Notes under the pieces: generated by a model | The model's input: the letters and a program-made list of their open reading frames with translations, nothing else | Databases searched by the model: none | Told to the model about the DNA's origin: nothing | Made by a program: the position numbers and the translations under genes | In this document: piece after piece, positions 36,896-45,798 of the stretch | Position numbering within the stretch: the first letter of the stretch is position 1 | How the letters are laid out: every line of letters begins with the position of its first letter | NCBI GenBank assembly: GCA_937872515.1 | Contig: CALMSX010000025.1 | Location: forward strand, 17,089 to 81,088 | Length of the DNA: 64,000 bases | Origin: an uncultured Bacteroidota bacterium | GTDB lineage: Bacteria; Bacteroidota; Bacteroidia; Chitinophagales; Saprospiraceae | Direction: 5' to 3'

Positions 36896-36915
36896 AAAAA
36901 AGCGGGAAAACCCGC
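36896..36915 (-). terminator. Intrinsic terminator after cytochrome oxidase subunit IV
   Basis: On the minus strand: GCGGG, loop TTTT, CCCGC, then nine or more T. It lies about 10 bases after the subunit IV stop (36924). No promoter box could be found between it and the next gene (start 36836), so the downstream assembly genes probably depend on read-through. Confidence 0.85.
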
Positions 36916-36923
36916 CTTTTTTA

Positions 36924-37298
36924 TTATTTGTGATCTGTGTGTTCCACCACAGTTGAAGATTTAAGATTGTGGGCTTTGGCTCTGCTATTCTGCCAGTAAC
37001 TACCTTCAAAAGTAAAGGCTATAATGGCCCACACCAATAATAAGGTAGGAATTAAAACTGTTTTAACCAAGGCAGGTACCTCGTATTTCATGTGCATAAA
37101 TTCGTAAATGATCAGGTAGGCTTTTACAACACTCATGATGATCATCACACCACCAATGAGCCAGTGGGGCATATGAAAGCCATCGATGATATATCCCTTA
37201 CCTGTAAGAGCAAAAATAACCTCTGCAATGGTGATAACTGCCAAAACAAGGATCGTCTTTGTAGCAATTTGTTTAGATTCTGTATATGAATGTCCCAT
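36924..37298 (-). CDS. Cytochrome c oxidase subunit IV (prokaryotic type)
   Basis: 124 residues with three hydrophobic helices (about 14-35, 45-64, 78-97), the normal size of the small prokaryotic subunit IV family: 'KTILVLAVITIAEVIFAL' and 'FMHMKYEVPALVKTVLIPTLLLVWAIIAF' (read by its KYEVPALVKT and LLLVWAIIAF parts). It follows the second subunit III gene by 21 bases. It probably stabilises the oxidase; it has no redox centre. Confidence 0.85.
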   Translation of the reverse strand: MGHSYTESKQIATKTILVLAVITIAEVIFALTGKGYIIDGFHMPHWLIGGVMIIMSVVKAYLIIYEFMHMKYEVPALVKTVLIPTLLLVWAIIAFTFEGSYWQNSRAKAHNLKSSTVVEHTDHK

Positions 37299-37319
37299 TT
37301 TTATTAATCTTTGAAGGTA

Positions 37320-38165
37320 TTAGAGTAGATAAAACAATAAGAATACAAAGACCCAAACAAGGTCTACAAAGTGCCAATAGAGTCCAATTTTCTCTACCAT
37401 CTCGTATTTATTCTTTCTTTTTTCATATAAGCCAGAGGCAGCATTTAAACAGATAATCAAAAGAAATGCTACACCTGAAAATACGTGAAATCCGTGAAAT
37501 CCGGTTATGAAAAAGAACAAAGCTCCAAATGCTTTTGGACCAAACTCTAGCCTTTTAGTTTGACCTGCATTGGGACCATCAGATACTTTATAGGCTAGGT
37601 GCTGAAAATGACCATCGTGCTGATGGATCAAATAAGATGTACCTGCTTTGAATGTATCTCCTTTTTTAACATCATGGCCATCTTCCAGATATACACCATT
37701 TTCGGTGTGGGTACCAAATGGATTTACTTTAATGGTCATGTGTTCTGAGCCCATCAGGGTTGTCCATTCCCAAGCCTGACAGCCTAAAAACATCAAACCA
37801 CCAATAATGGTCAACAACATCCATTTAACAACGCCATTCTTGTTTTCCTGTTGACCTTCCTGAACGGCACGCACCATGGTAAATGAACTTGCGAGCAGCA
37901 CAAAGGTCATAATGGTAACAAAAATCAAAGGCTTGTGATGAATACCGCCGGGTAATGAGCTGAATACGAAGTCAGGTACAGGCCAGGAAGGCATACTAAA
38001 CCTTAAAGCACCGTAAGCAATCAAAAATCCTGCAAATGTAAAGGCATCCGACAAGAGAAAATACCACATCATCAGTTTGCCATAGCTGGCCTTAAACGGC
38101 TCACTACCACCACTCCAAGAGGGAGCTGAGTGATCTCCGTGCAATGCTATTGTTTCTGAAGCCAT
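37320..38165 (-). CDS. Cytochrome c oxidase subunit III, with periplasmic insertion
   Basis: 281 residues. Subunit III features: 'KLMMWYFLLSDAFTFAGFLIAYGALRF' (recognised by WYFLLSDAFTF), 'FGALFFFITGFHGFHVFSGVAFLL' (TGFHGFHV), and 'GLYWHFVDLVWVFVFLLFYLL' (YWHFVDLVWVF). Between helices, at about residues 135-190, there is an extra hydrophilic segment with several His ('SYLIHQHDGHFQHL'). Members of this family normally have five or seven helices and no such loop; its role is unknown. It is one of two subunit III proteins, with the other gene immediately upstream. Confidence 0.9.
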   Translation of the reverse strand: MASETIALHGDHSAPSWSGGSEPFKASYGKLMMWYFLLSDAFTFAGFLIAYGALRFSMPSWPVPDFVFSSLPGGIHHKPLIFVTIMTFVLLASSFTMVRAVQEGQQENKNGVVKWMLLTIIGGLMFLGCQAWEWTTLMGSEHMTIKVNPFGTHTENGVYLEDGHDVKKGDTFKAGTSYLIHQHDGHFQHLAYKVSDGPNAGQTKRLEFGPKAFGALFFFITGFHGFHVFSGVAFLLIICLNAASGLYEKRKNKYEMVEKIGLYWHFVDLVWVFVFLLFYLL

Positions 38166-38178
38166 TAGTTAGTTTTTA

Positions 38179-38760
38179 TTATCTTATTACATTTAAAAAT
38201 ACAAACAAATATATCCACAGTCCTCCCAAAAAATGCCAGAAATGGAGAACCATCTCAATCTTATTTTTCCTGGATTCACTGTACTTTAAGGGCAGGGTAA
38301 ATGCCAATAAACAAGTGACCGCCAATGCCGTGATCCCTCCTAAAACGTGGGCAGCATGAGCGCCTGTTATCAAATAAAAGAATGAACCTCCTACATTGGC
38401 TCTGAGATCAACCCCACTTTCAAATAGGGCAATCCAACCTTCATATTGTAGTACCATAAAAGCAAAACCCAGGGCAGTAGCCAATAACAACATGGTTTTG
38501 TAACGTTGCCACTGAAATGCTTTAAATGCATTATATGCCATATGCAGAAAAATACTGGATATGATGATAACACCAGTACTTACATAAAATACCAAGGGCA
38601 TTGAAAATTGCAACCAATTTCCTGCACCTTGTTTTACAATATAGGCGCTTGTAAATGCACCAAATAGCATGATCATGCTCGCCATGCCGACCCACAAAGC
38701 AAAAAGCTGAGGGTTTAACCTGCCAGATCCGTCTTCTCTTTTGAAAATTGTTGCTTCCAT
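38179..38760 (-). CDS. Cytochrome c oxidase subunit III (short form)
   Basis: 193 residues, five helices, typical of bacterial five-helix subunit III: 'KLFALWVGMASMIMLFGAFTSAYIVKQG' (parts FALWVGMASM and SAYIVKQ), 'YLITGAHAAHVLGGI', and 'WHFLGGLWIYLFVFL'. Bacteroidota oxidase clusters commonly carry two subunit III genes side by side, as here (13-base gap). Confidence 0.92.
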   Translation of the reverse strand: MEATIFKREDGSGRLNPQLFALWVGMASMIMLFGAFTSAYIVKQGAGNWLQFSMPLVFYVSTGVIIISSIFLHMAYNAFKAFQWQRYKTMLLLATALGFAFMVLQYEGWIALFESGVDLRANVGGSFFYLITGAHAAHVLGGITALAVTCLLAFTLPLKYSESRKNKIEMVLHFWHFLGGLWIYLFVFLNVIR

Positions 38761-38768
38761 TTCTTATC

Positions 38769-39662
38769 TCAATTGTTAAATAATGAAACCAATAAAATCA
38801 AAGGCATATAAAAGAATGAGGAGAACATCAAAATGAGTCCACTCTTTCTGTCAAATCTTCTATAAAAGGAAAGGCTGAAATAAGCAAAAGCTATGGTCAA
38901 TATCGCATTAACCACAAAAGCCATATAATTCATATCACCGTTGAGATATAAATAGCTCAGCACCGGTACAATTAAGGCAGTATAAAGCAGGGCATATAAG
39001 CCAACATTGCGATCAATAACCCCATCCTGTTCTGGCAACAGTCTGTAACCTGCCTTTTTATAATCCTCAAAGCCAAGAAAGCCAATGGACCAAAAGTGGG
39101 GAAACTGCCATAAAAATTGTACTGCAAACAAACCTAAAGCCAGGGTTGTTATTTGCCCCTGCGCAGCGGTACAGCCAATCAGAACTGGTAAGGCACCTGG
39201 AACTGCACCAACAGCCACTGCCAGGGTAGAGTATCTTTTTAAAGGTGTATATACAAATGCGTAAAGAACGAATGACAACATGCCCATAACCGCTGTGATG
39301 GGATTGATCATGGATAGCAGGGAAACACCTGCCAAACAAGCCAATCCTGCAAACAAAACGGCTTCGCTGATTTTCATTCTTCCTGTTGCCAAAGGACGCA
39401 GCTGGGTCCTCTTCATTAATGCATCATAATCCTTTTCTAAAACCTCGTTGATGGCATTGGCCGCAGCAGTGATCAGAAATCCACCAATACCCAATAAGAG
39501 TAAAGTAGTGGTATGAATCGTTTCTCCTGCAGCGATGGCATAACCCAACAGAGAGGTAAAGACAACCGTGAGGCTCAACCTGGCTTTCACCAATTGAACG
39601 TAATCAGCCCATTTGCTATAGGACTGTACGACAATCTCCCTGGATGGATTTTGATGATTCAA
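38769..39662 (-). CDS. ctaB: Heme O synthase (protoheme IX farnesyltransferase)
   Basis: 297 residues, a UbiA-family prenyltransferase. It attaches a farnesyl group to heme b to make heme O, the precursor of heme A for the adjacent oxidase. Motifs: 'NAINEVLEKDYDALMKRTQLRPLATG' (key part NxxxDxxxDxxMxRT..RPL, here N-E-V-L-E-K-D-Y-D), 'YTPLKRYS', 'GAVPGALPVLIG', and 'QFLWQFPHFWSIGFLGFEDYKKAGYRLLP' (second aspartate-type motif). Lies between subunit I and subunit III, so it is co-expressed with the oxidase. No heme A synthase gene (ctaA) is in the window. Confidence 0.95.
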   Translation of the reverse strand: MNHQNPSREIVVQSYSKWADYVQLVKARLSLTVVFTSLLGYAIAAGETIHTTTLLLLGIGGFLITAAANAINEVLEKDYDALMKRTQLRPLATGRMKISEAVLFAGLACLAGVSLLSMINPITAVMGMLSFVLYAFVYTPLKRYSTLAVAVGAVPGALPVLIGCTAAQGQITTLALGLFAVQFLWQFPHFWSIGFLGFEDYKKAGYRLLPEQDGVIDRNVGLYALLYTALIVPVLSYLYLNGDMNYMAFVVNAILTIAFAYFSLSFYRRFDRKSGLILMFSSFFYMPLILLVSLFNN

Positions 39663-39693
39663 GATATTGAAAAGCTTGATTATTAATTAAATA

Positions 39694-41538
39694 TTAGTGA
39701 TCACCTACTTCACCTTCTTTCAAAGGTTCATATTGTGGCACAAACTCCCTTTCATCCTTGTTATAGTCATAAGCCCAACGATGAACTGAAGGAATGTTAC
39801 CAGGCCAGTTGCCGTGAATAGGTTCAATCGGAGTTGTCCATTCAAGGGTATTGGCATCATATGGATTCTTTTGTGTTAACTTTCTACCTCTCCAAATGCT
39901 GTAAAAGAAATTAACCACAAAGATCAATTGAATTACAAAGGCAAGGATGGCTGATACGGTAATGAATTTGTTCATTTCCGCAAAGTGTTTGAAGGCATCA
40001 AAAGTATCAAAACTATAGTATCTTCTTGGTACTCCCGCCATACCCAGATAATGCATAGGCCAGAAAATAGCATAGGCCAAGATCAAGGTACCCCAGAAGT
40101 GGATCTTACCTAAAGTTTCATTCATGAATCTCTGATACATTTTTGGATACCAATGGTAAACACCTGCAAACATTCCAAAGAATGCTGCAACACCCATTAC
40201 AATGTGGAAGTGGGCAACCACAAAGTATGTATCGTGCATTTGAATATCGATAGCTGAGTTTCCTAAAAAGATACCGGTCAAACCACCAGAAATAAACATG
40301 GATACAAATCCAATTCCAAAAAGTGAAGCCGTATTAAATCTAATACTTCCTCCATATAGAGTAGTAATCCAGTTGAAAACTTTAACCGCGGAAGGTACCG
40401 CAATGATCAACGTAAATACTACAAAGAAATTACTGATAAAGGGATTGACACCCGCCATAAACATGTGGTGAGCCCACACAATAAATGAAAGGAAGCCGAT
40501 GGCAAGGATGGAGTACACCATGGCCCTGTAACCAAAGATAGGTTTTCTGGAATGTACAGAAAGTACTTCAGAAACGATACCCATGGCAGGTAAGATGATG
40601 ATGTACACTTCGGGGTGACCCAAGAACCAGAAAAGGTGTTGGAACAAAATAGGGCTACCCCCAACTCTATCCAGTGCCTGGCCACCAATAAAGATATCAC
40701 TCAAGTAAAAACTTGTACCCAAGCTTCTGTCAAATATCAACATAAAAAAGCCTGAAGCCAAAACCGGAAATGATAACAAACCTAATATGGCAGTTACAAA
40801 AAAGGCCCAGATTGGCAGTGGGAGTCTCCACATGCTCATGCCCTTTGTACGTAAATTCAAAATGGTAGTAATGTAATTAATACCTCCCAATAAGACGGAT
40901 ACTACAAACAAGGTTAAACTCACCAACCACAGCGTCATACCTGTACCGGAACCTGCCGATGCCTGAGGCAATGCACTCAATGGAGGGTAGGCTACCCAGC
41001 CACCTGAGAATGGTCCGGTGCTGAGGAAAAGTGAATAAAACATAACCACACCAGCTAAAAAGAAAAACCAGTAGGACAACATATTGAGGAAGGGTGAAGC
41101 CATATCACGGGCTCCAATCTGGAAGGGGATCAGCAAGTTGCTAAAGGTACCACTCAAACCGGCTGTCAATACAAAAAATACGATGATAGTGCCGTGCATG
41201 GTTACCAATGCATAATAAAACTCAGGTGAAAGCTTACCTACGCCTTCAGCGTCTACTACAATCCACTTACCCAATACTGGTTTTAACCAAGCCAGACTCT
41301 CTTCCGGAAAGCCCAACTGAAGCCTGAATACAATTGACATTGCTGCTCCAATTATGGCCCAAATAATACCGGTAACCAAAAATTGTCGTGCAATCACTTT
41401 GTGATCCATAGAGAACACATAGTGGTTCAAAAAGCCAGACTTGTATTTATCACCATGGTGATGATCATGGAAGTGATCATTGAAGCCTTGTTCTTCGATC
41501 AGGATATCTTCCCTGGTTTTTACACCTACTTCTGCCAT
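39694..41538 (-). CDS. ctaD: Cytochrome c oxidase subunit I
   Basis: 614 residues. The catalytic heme-copper subunit with ~12 membrane helices. Ligands are visible: heme a His at 115 (TMHGTI) and 445, heme a3 His at 443 (VVAHFHIVMG), and CuB His at 308, 357 and 358. H308 is in GHPEVY, with Tyr312 for the His-Tyr cross-link; 357-358 are WAHHM. The D-channel Asp (GARDMASP, D145), the channel Glu of HPEVY (E310) and the K-channel Lys (VPSAVKVF, K386) are kept, so it is a type A1 oxidase. It reduces O2 to water with proton pumping. The N-terminus carries a His-rich stretch (DHFHDHHHGD). Confidence 0.97.
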   Translation of the reverse strand: MAEVGVKTREDILIEEQGFNDHFHDHHHGDKYKSGFLNHYVFSMDHKVIARQFLVTGIIWAIIGAAMSIVFRLQLGFPEESLAWLKPVLGKWIVVDAEGVGKLSPEFYYALVTMHGTIIVFFVLTAGLSGTFSNLLIPFQIGARDMASPFLNMLSYWFFFLAGVVMFYSLFLSTGPFSGGWVAYPPLSALPQASAGSGTGMTLWLVSLTLFVVSVLLGGINYITTILNLRTKGMSMWRLPLPIWAFFVTAILGLLSFPVLASGFFMLIFDRSLGTSFYLSDIFIGGQALDRVGGSPILFQHLFWFLGHPEVYIIILPAMGIVSEVLSVHSRKPIFGYRAMVYSILAIGFLSFIVWAHHMFMAGVNPFISNFFVVFTLIIAVPSAVKVFNWITTLYGGSIRFNTASLFGIGFVSMFISGGLTGIFLGNSAIDIQMHDTYFVVAHFHIVMGVAAFFGMFAGVYHWYPKMYQRFMNETLGKIHFWGTLILAYAIFWPMHYLGMAGVPRRYYSFDTFDAFKHFAEMNKFITVSAILAFVIQLIFVVNFFYSIWRGRKLTQKNPYDANTLEWTTPIEPIHGNWPGNIPSVHRWAYDYNKDEREFVPQYEPLKEGEVGDH

Positions 41539-41563
41539 TTTATTTATGGTTGTATTTTTATAA

Positions 41564-43093
41564 TTAAATTACTCTCAATTCCGTTCTTCGATTCTTCGCT
41601 TTGCCTTCTTCGGTATCATTGGTATCCATAGGTTTGGTATCACCATAACCATTGACCACCAATCTCGATGCTGCAACTCCCTGGCTTACCAATCGATCTC
41701 TTACACTGGTAGCTCTACCCATTGAAAGTGCCCTATTGGCTGCTGGATCTCCTACATTATCGGTATGTCCGGCTACTTCCAACCTGATATGAGGATGTTT
41801 TTTTAATAAGCCGGCGATGTAATCCAATTCGTGGTTAGAAAGTGCATCCAGATTGTTGGATCCAGTATCAAAGAAAACGTATTTTAATCTTAGGGTCAAT
41901 ACTTCTGCTGTCATGGTAGTGTCTCTACCTGTTGCCAGTTTTGACCAAAGTGGGTCTACCGTTGAATCCAATTCTGCTTTGCGGTCTTCAATCTCGAAGT
42001 CTAAAAGTTTTTGATCTTTAAATGGATCTGCATCTGTTCCTCTGATGCTGGCTTTATAGAAAGACGGCAAGCCTGCAGCCCACGCATCATATTCTTCTTT
42101 GCTAACAATTTCCACAACTCTCCTCATAGAATAGTGGCCTTTTCCGCACAATTCTGCGCAAGCCAATTCATAGTTAAATTTCTCCCACCTTTTGGGTCCT
42201 TCCGGATCTGCCGGATCATAAGGCTCATTCCATTCAGGATAAGCGCTCAGCTCCTGTCGCATCTGGGCCGTAGTCTTGGTAGGCTTAAAAATAAAATAGG
42301 TTGGGAGTCCGGGAACCGCATCCATTTTAACTCTGAAATGGGGCAGGTAAAAGTTGTGCAATACATCTTTAGCCGTAATTCTAACTCTTACCGTTGAATC
42401 CACCGGCAATTTGATTACATCCGAACCAGAAAGGATGGCATCATCCATACTGGCTTTATCATTAAAATTAACACCCAAAGGGTTGTTAGACATATTTATG
42501 AGTCTGAAATCTTTGTCTCCGATTTTACCATCTTTACCAGGATATCTGATATCCCATGCAAATTGATAACCAGTGGCCTCGATTTCAAGGAACTTATCTT
42601 CTGGTCCCAAATCAGGCATTACATTGTTCCAGACTACCAGACCGTTGGCCACCAAAAAAGCCATCACTACGGCAGGAATTGCTGTCCAGATGAGTTCCAG
42701 TTTGGTATCGTGAGCAAAAAAGGTAGCTTTTCTTCCCTGCTGCATTCTGTATTTGTAAGCATACCAAAATAATAAGATATGCGTGATTACAAAAACAATG
42801 CCTGTGAAGATCAGGGTCACATTGAACAAAGAGTCAACTTCTTTGCCATGCTCTGAAGATGCTTCCCAAGGACCATAGCCCAGCATATAATCTCTGTAAT
42901 ACCATGCAGAATAGATACAACCTACCAGGAAGACTACCATAAACACTACCAACCACCTGCCGGTACTGTCATTGCCGGCCCTCATTACGGCCTCTTCTCC
43001 TCTGATCTTTGCGGCTAAATCATTGACTTTACCCAGCTGAACTGCAATTACAGCAATTAAGGCAAAAATGATGAGTGCACCAAAAATAGTCAT
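41564..43093 (-). CDS. ctaC: Cytochrome c oxidase subunit II fused to a C-terminal OmpA-like peptidoglycan-binding domain
   Basis: 509 residues in one uninterrupted frame. Hydrophobic helices lie at about 3-20, 46-65, 93-112 and 135-153. The CuA cupredoxin domain (about 165-330) keeps all ligands: H246 (DVLHNFYLPHF), C312, C316, H320 and M323 (CAELCGKGHYSM). A ~70-residue charged linker follows, then a complete OmpA domain at about 400-509: 'YVFFDTGSNNLD', 'EVAGHTDNVGD' (442-446), 'LSMGRA' (456-461), 'RLVVNGYGDTKP', 'NRRTEL' (501-506). These include the Asp and Arg that bind diaminopimelate in OmpA/Pal. Ordinary subunit II proteins end after CuA, or carry a cytochrome c domain. The fusion would tie the oxidase to the cell wall; that role is inferred. 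Confidence 0.95.
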   Translation of the reverse strand: MTIFGALIIFALIAVIAVQLGKVNDLAAKIRGEEAVMRAGNDSTGRWLVVFMVVFLVGCIYSAWYYRDYMLGYGPWEASSEHGKEVDSLFNVTLIFTGIVFVITHILLFWYAYKYRMQQGRKATFFAHDTKLELIWTAIPAVVMAFLVANGLVVWNNVMPDLGPEDKFLEIEATGYQFAWDIRYPGKDGKIGDKDFRLINMSNNPLGVNFNDKASMDDAILSGSDVIKLPVDSTVRVRITAKDVLHNFYLPHFRVKMDAVPGLPTYFIFKPTKTTAQMRQELSAYPEWNEPYDPADPEGPKRWEKFNYELACAELCGKGHYSMRRVVEIVSKEEYDAWAAGLPSFYKASIRGTDADPFKDQKLLDFEIEDRKAELDSTVDPLWSKLATGRDTTMTAEVLTLRLKYVFFDTGSNNLDALSNHELDYIAGLLKKHPHIRLEVAGHTDNVGDPAANRALSMGRATSVRDRLVSQGVAASRLVVNGYGDTKPMDTNDTEEGKAKNRRTELRVI

Positions 43094-43124
43094 TGTATGT
43101 CTTTTTTAAATTCTTTCTAAGTGA

Positions 43125-44402
43125 TTATACGTGATGATGTAAACTCTCTTCTACGTATGGATCTTTTTCTGAAGTAAGCCTTGTTTTGGATAATGCATTA
43201 AACATTACAAACAGGAACAAGCCAAGAAAGCCCAGCATGGTTCCCAATTCTAATAATCCAGGGAAGGTAAAGCCCTGTACAAATGAAGATACATGTTCGG
43301 CGGCATGTCCGTGGGCCTCTGTTGCACCATGTTCAGCTCCGTGTCCACCAACTTCATGCGCGGTGTGCAGTACTCCCGGTTTCACCATCAGGAAAAAATC
43401 CAGCCAGTGTCCAAGAAATACAACGATGGCGACAAATGAGAGTGAACCATTTTTCCACTTGGTATCATTCCTCATTAAAACCAAAAATGGCAGTACAAAG
43501 TTTATGACAAAGTTGCCAAAAAACAATACCGGATAATTATCATATCTTTCTTTGAAATAGATTGTCTCCTCCCCGATGTTGGCATACCATATCAGCATAA
43601 ATTGTGAAAACCACAAATAGGTCCAAAATACTGAAATACCAAAAATAAATTTACCCACATCATGCATATGGTGTTTGGTAAGGTTTTGGTAATAACCTTT
43701 AGACCTTAGATAAAGTAAGATCAAGGCTACAAGACACATCATGGCCACAAACAAGCTGGCCAAAGAATACCAGGCAAACATGGTTGAATACCAGTGAGCA
43801 TCAACGCTCATAACCCATTGCCAGATCAATACCACTGATGTAAATCCGAATATCGGCAAAAACATAGCCGCAAATGTTCTGATTCGACGGTGAGTGGCGA
43901 AATTTTCCTCGCCGTGAGCCGACTCCTCTGCAACTGATAGTGACCTGAGTTTCATGGCAATGAACACGTAGGCTGCGCCTATCACGATGGTGCCAAATAA
44001 ATACCAGTTTTTATTGAGGAAGCTTGATTTGCCTTTTAATATTTCGTCTGTTGCAACACTTTTATCATCTGCCCAATGGTATAGGTGGTTCATGTGCATG
44101 TAAACTGCCACTCCTATAAGGGTCATGATGATAAAACCCGGCAATAAATAGGCTGATATTGACTCAAATACTCTTTTGAAGGCTGTATACCAACCTGCAT
44201 AGGCGGTGATACTGGCAGCCATAAAAAAAGTAGCCATAATAGCAATGCCTGTAAAGAATACGGAGTTGTGCAAAACATTTGACCAAAACCTGGTGTGGCT
44301 GTGATCATCACCCATCCATGTGAGTACCAGACACAACAATCCTATTCCCATCATGCTAAATAAGATGGTTCTTAATGTATTGGTAATGGTATATTGATTC
44401 AT
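43125..44402 (-). CDS. actF: Alternative complex III subunit ActF
   Basis: 425 residues with about ten membrane helices. It matches the quinol:cytochrome c oxidoreductase membrane subunit ActF: 'NSVFFTGIAIMATFFMAASITAYAGWYTAFKRVFE' (parts NSVFFTG and AYAGWYTAFKR), 'WQWVMSVDAHWYSTMFAWY' and 'FWTYLWFSQFMLIWYANIGEETIYF' (key part QFMLIWYANI). ActF is related to ActC/NrfD. In alternative complex III it is a membrane-integral subunit. The C-terminal region has a His/Glu-rich loop near 350-375. It ends 31 bases before the oxidase subunit II gene. Confidence 0.92.
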   Translation of the reverse strand: MNQYTITNTLRTILFSMMGIGLLCLVLTWMGDDHSHTRFWSNVLHNSVFFTGIAIMATFFMAASITAYAGWYTAFKRVFESISAYLLPGFIIMTLIGVAVYMHMNHLYHWADDKSVATDEILKGKSSFLNKNWYLFGTIVIGAAYVFIAMKLRSLSVAEESAHGEENFATHRRIRTFAAMFLPIFGFTSVVLIWQWVMSVDAHWYSTMFAWYSLASLFVAMMCLVALILLYLRSKGYYQNLTKHHMHDVGKFIFGISVFWTYLWFSQFMLIWYANIGEETIYFKERYDNYPVLFFGNFVINFVLPFLVLMRNDTKWKNGSLSFVAIVVFLGHWLDFFLMVKPGVLHTAHEVGGHGAEHGATEAHGHAAEHVSSFVQGFTFPGLLELGTMLGFLGLFLFVMFNALSKTRLTSEKDPYVEESLHHHV

Positions 44403-44428
44403 TTTTCTTTGCCTGATTTTATTGCCAA

Positions 44429-45262
44429 TTAATGTTTTTCACCTTGTCCGCCTGCAGAATGTGGCATCGCTTCCTTTTTGGCTGCTGTATCCTGAACTGC
44501 TACCTGAGGTGCTGCTTTTGGAATTGAAGCAAAAGGGACATCAACAGAGTTCAATGTGTTTGCTTTTTCGTTATAGACAAGATTTTTTGATGCAGCCTGC
44601 AGTGATCGGATGTAGTGAATTACTTCCCATCTTTCTTTGTAAGACAGCTTATCTGAATAACCACCCATCAAGTTTCTGCCGTAGATAATCGAATGATAAT
44701 ATCTTCCATTTGAAGAATTGATGAAATCATCCAACAAGAAGTTTGCCGGCTGAGCAGGGTATTTTCCATCATCTCTAATCAGATAACCTGCACCATCTCC
44801 TTTTTCACCATGACAGATACCACAATATATATTATAGAGTGCCTTGCCATTCTCTAGTCCCGCTTTTGTGATTGGATAGGGGTTGTTGATAATCTCTGCT
44901 GTGGCTCTCAATCTTTCCTCTTCTGTATCAGCATAATAATAAGGAACACTGCCATTGGGTGTAAACTGACGACCACTGCCCATACCTGAAGAGCCGTCGG
45001 CGCTGCCAACATAGCCCCTTGCTATGGTACCTGCCACCGGTTTACGAGGTGCAGAAAACTCGTAGAGATCTTTTTCCGACCCCCACCTGTTTTGATAATA
45101 ATAACTGTAAGTATTTGCCTCATATGCAACAGAATGTCCCATATCAGGCATGTATTCGCTACCTGTGCTGTTTCCACCGGGTTTTTGACATGATAATGCC
45201 AAAAAGGATACCAGGGCTAAAAACAGGATGTATTTGCTGTTATTCATCTTGTTGGAATGCAT
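44429..45262 (-). CDS. actE: Alternative complex III monoheme cytochrome c lipoprotein ActE
   Basis: 277 residues. A lipobox LALSC (Cys 25) ends the signal peptide. A single c-type heme site CGICH lies at 147-151, with a candidate axial Met in 'GRNLMGGYSDKL'. ActE is the mono-heme subunit of alternative complex III and is a plausible exit point to the oxidase. Its start ATG overlaps the actD stop by one base; an ATG at 45247 is an alternative. C-terminal tail after about 235 is low complexity (Ala/Pro/Lys). Confidence 0.93.
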   Translation of the reverse strand: MHSNKMNNSKYILFLALVSFLALSCQKPGGNSTGSEYMPDMGHSVAYEANTYSYYYQNRWGSEKDLYEFSAPRKPVAGTIARGYVGSADGSSGMGSGRQFTPNGSVPYYYADTEEERLRATAEIINNPYPITKAGLENGKALYNIYCGICHGEKGDGAGYLIRDDGKYPAQPANFLLDDFINSSNGRYYHSIIYGRNLMGGYSDKLSYKERWEVIHYIRSLQAASKNLVYNEKANTLNSVDVPFASIPKAAPQVAVQDTAAKKEAMPHSAGGQGEKH

Positions 45263-45777
45263 TATAGGTTTTTTGAATTTACCTCAGCCGCGCCTGTTGC
45301 ACTAAATAAAGCACGGGCATCAGCCTCATTTACATAGGCCTTGTCAAAAGCAAGGCAAAACTTATCGTCTGAAATACGATCATCCAGCGTAGGGTTGGTA
45401 ACTCCAGGCCCTAAACCACAAATGATGTAAAATGTCACCACCATACCTACACAGGCAAACAATACCGTTAGTTCAAATGTAATAGGAATAAAGGCAGGTA
45501 CTGACCAATAGGGTTTACCTCCAAAAATAATCGGCCAGTCTTTGGTAAAGATCCAGGTCATACTTAGGAATGCTGTTAGAGTGCCTAACATTCCATAAAT
45601 AAAACCTGCAATGTGAATTCTGGATTCCTCCAATTCAAGAAGGGGATCGAGACCGTGGATAGGAAATGGTGAAAATACATCCATTATTTCCATGTGGCCA
45701 GCCTTGGCTTTTTTTACCGCTTTGAGCAAGTCTTGCTCATCATTGTACAATCCGAAAATTACTTCTTTATGTGCCAT
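45262..45777 (-). CDS. actD: Alternative complex III subunit ActD (DUF3341)
   Basis: 171 residues. The DUF3341 pattern is clear: 'FGLYNDEQDLLKAVKKAK', 'IMDVFSPFPIHGLD' (about 35-48), then two membrane helices ('FIYGMLGTLTAFLSMTWIF' and 'ITFELTVLFACVGMVVTFYII', each about 20 residues). ActD is a small membrane subunit without cofactors, contacting ActC/ActF. Overlaps actE by one base. Confidence 0.93.
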   Translation of the reverse strand: MAHKEVIFGLYNDEQDLLKAVKKAKAGHMEIMDVFSPFPIHGLDPLLELEESRIHIAGFIYGMLGTLTAFLSMTWIFTKDWPIIFGGKPYWSVPAFIPITFELTVLFACVGMVVTFYIICGLGPGVTNPTLDDRISDDKFCLAFDKAYVNEADARALFSATGAAEVNSKNL

Positions 45778-45798
45778 GTTAAATTTTCCGCTAAGTGA

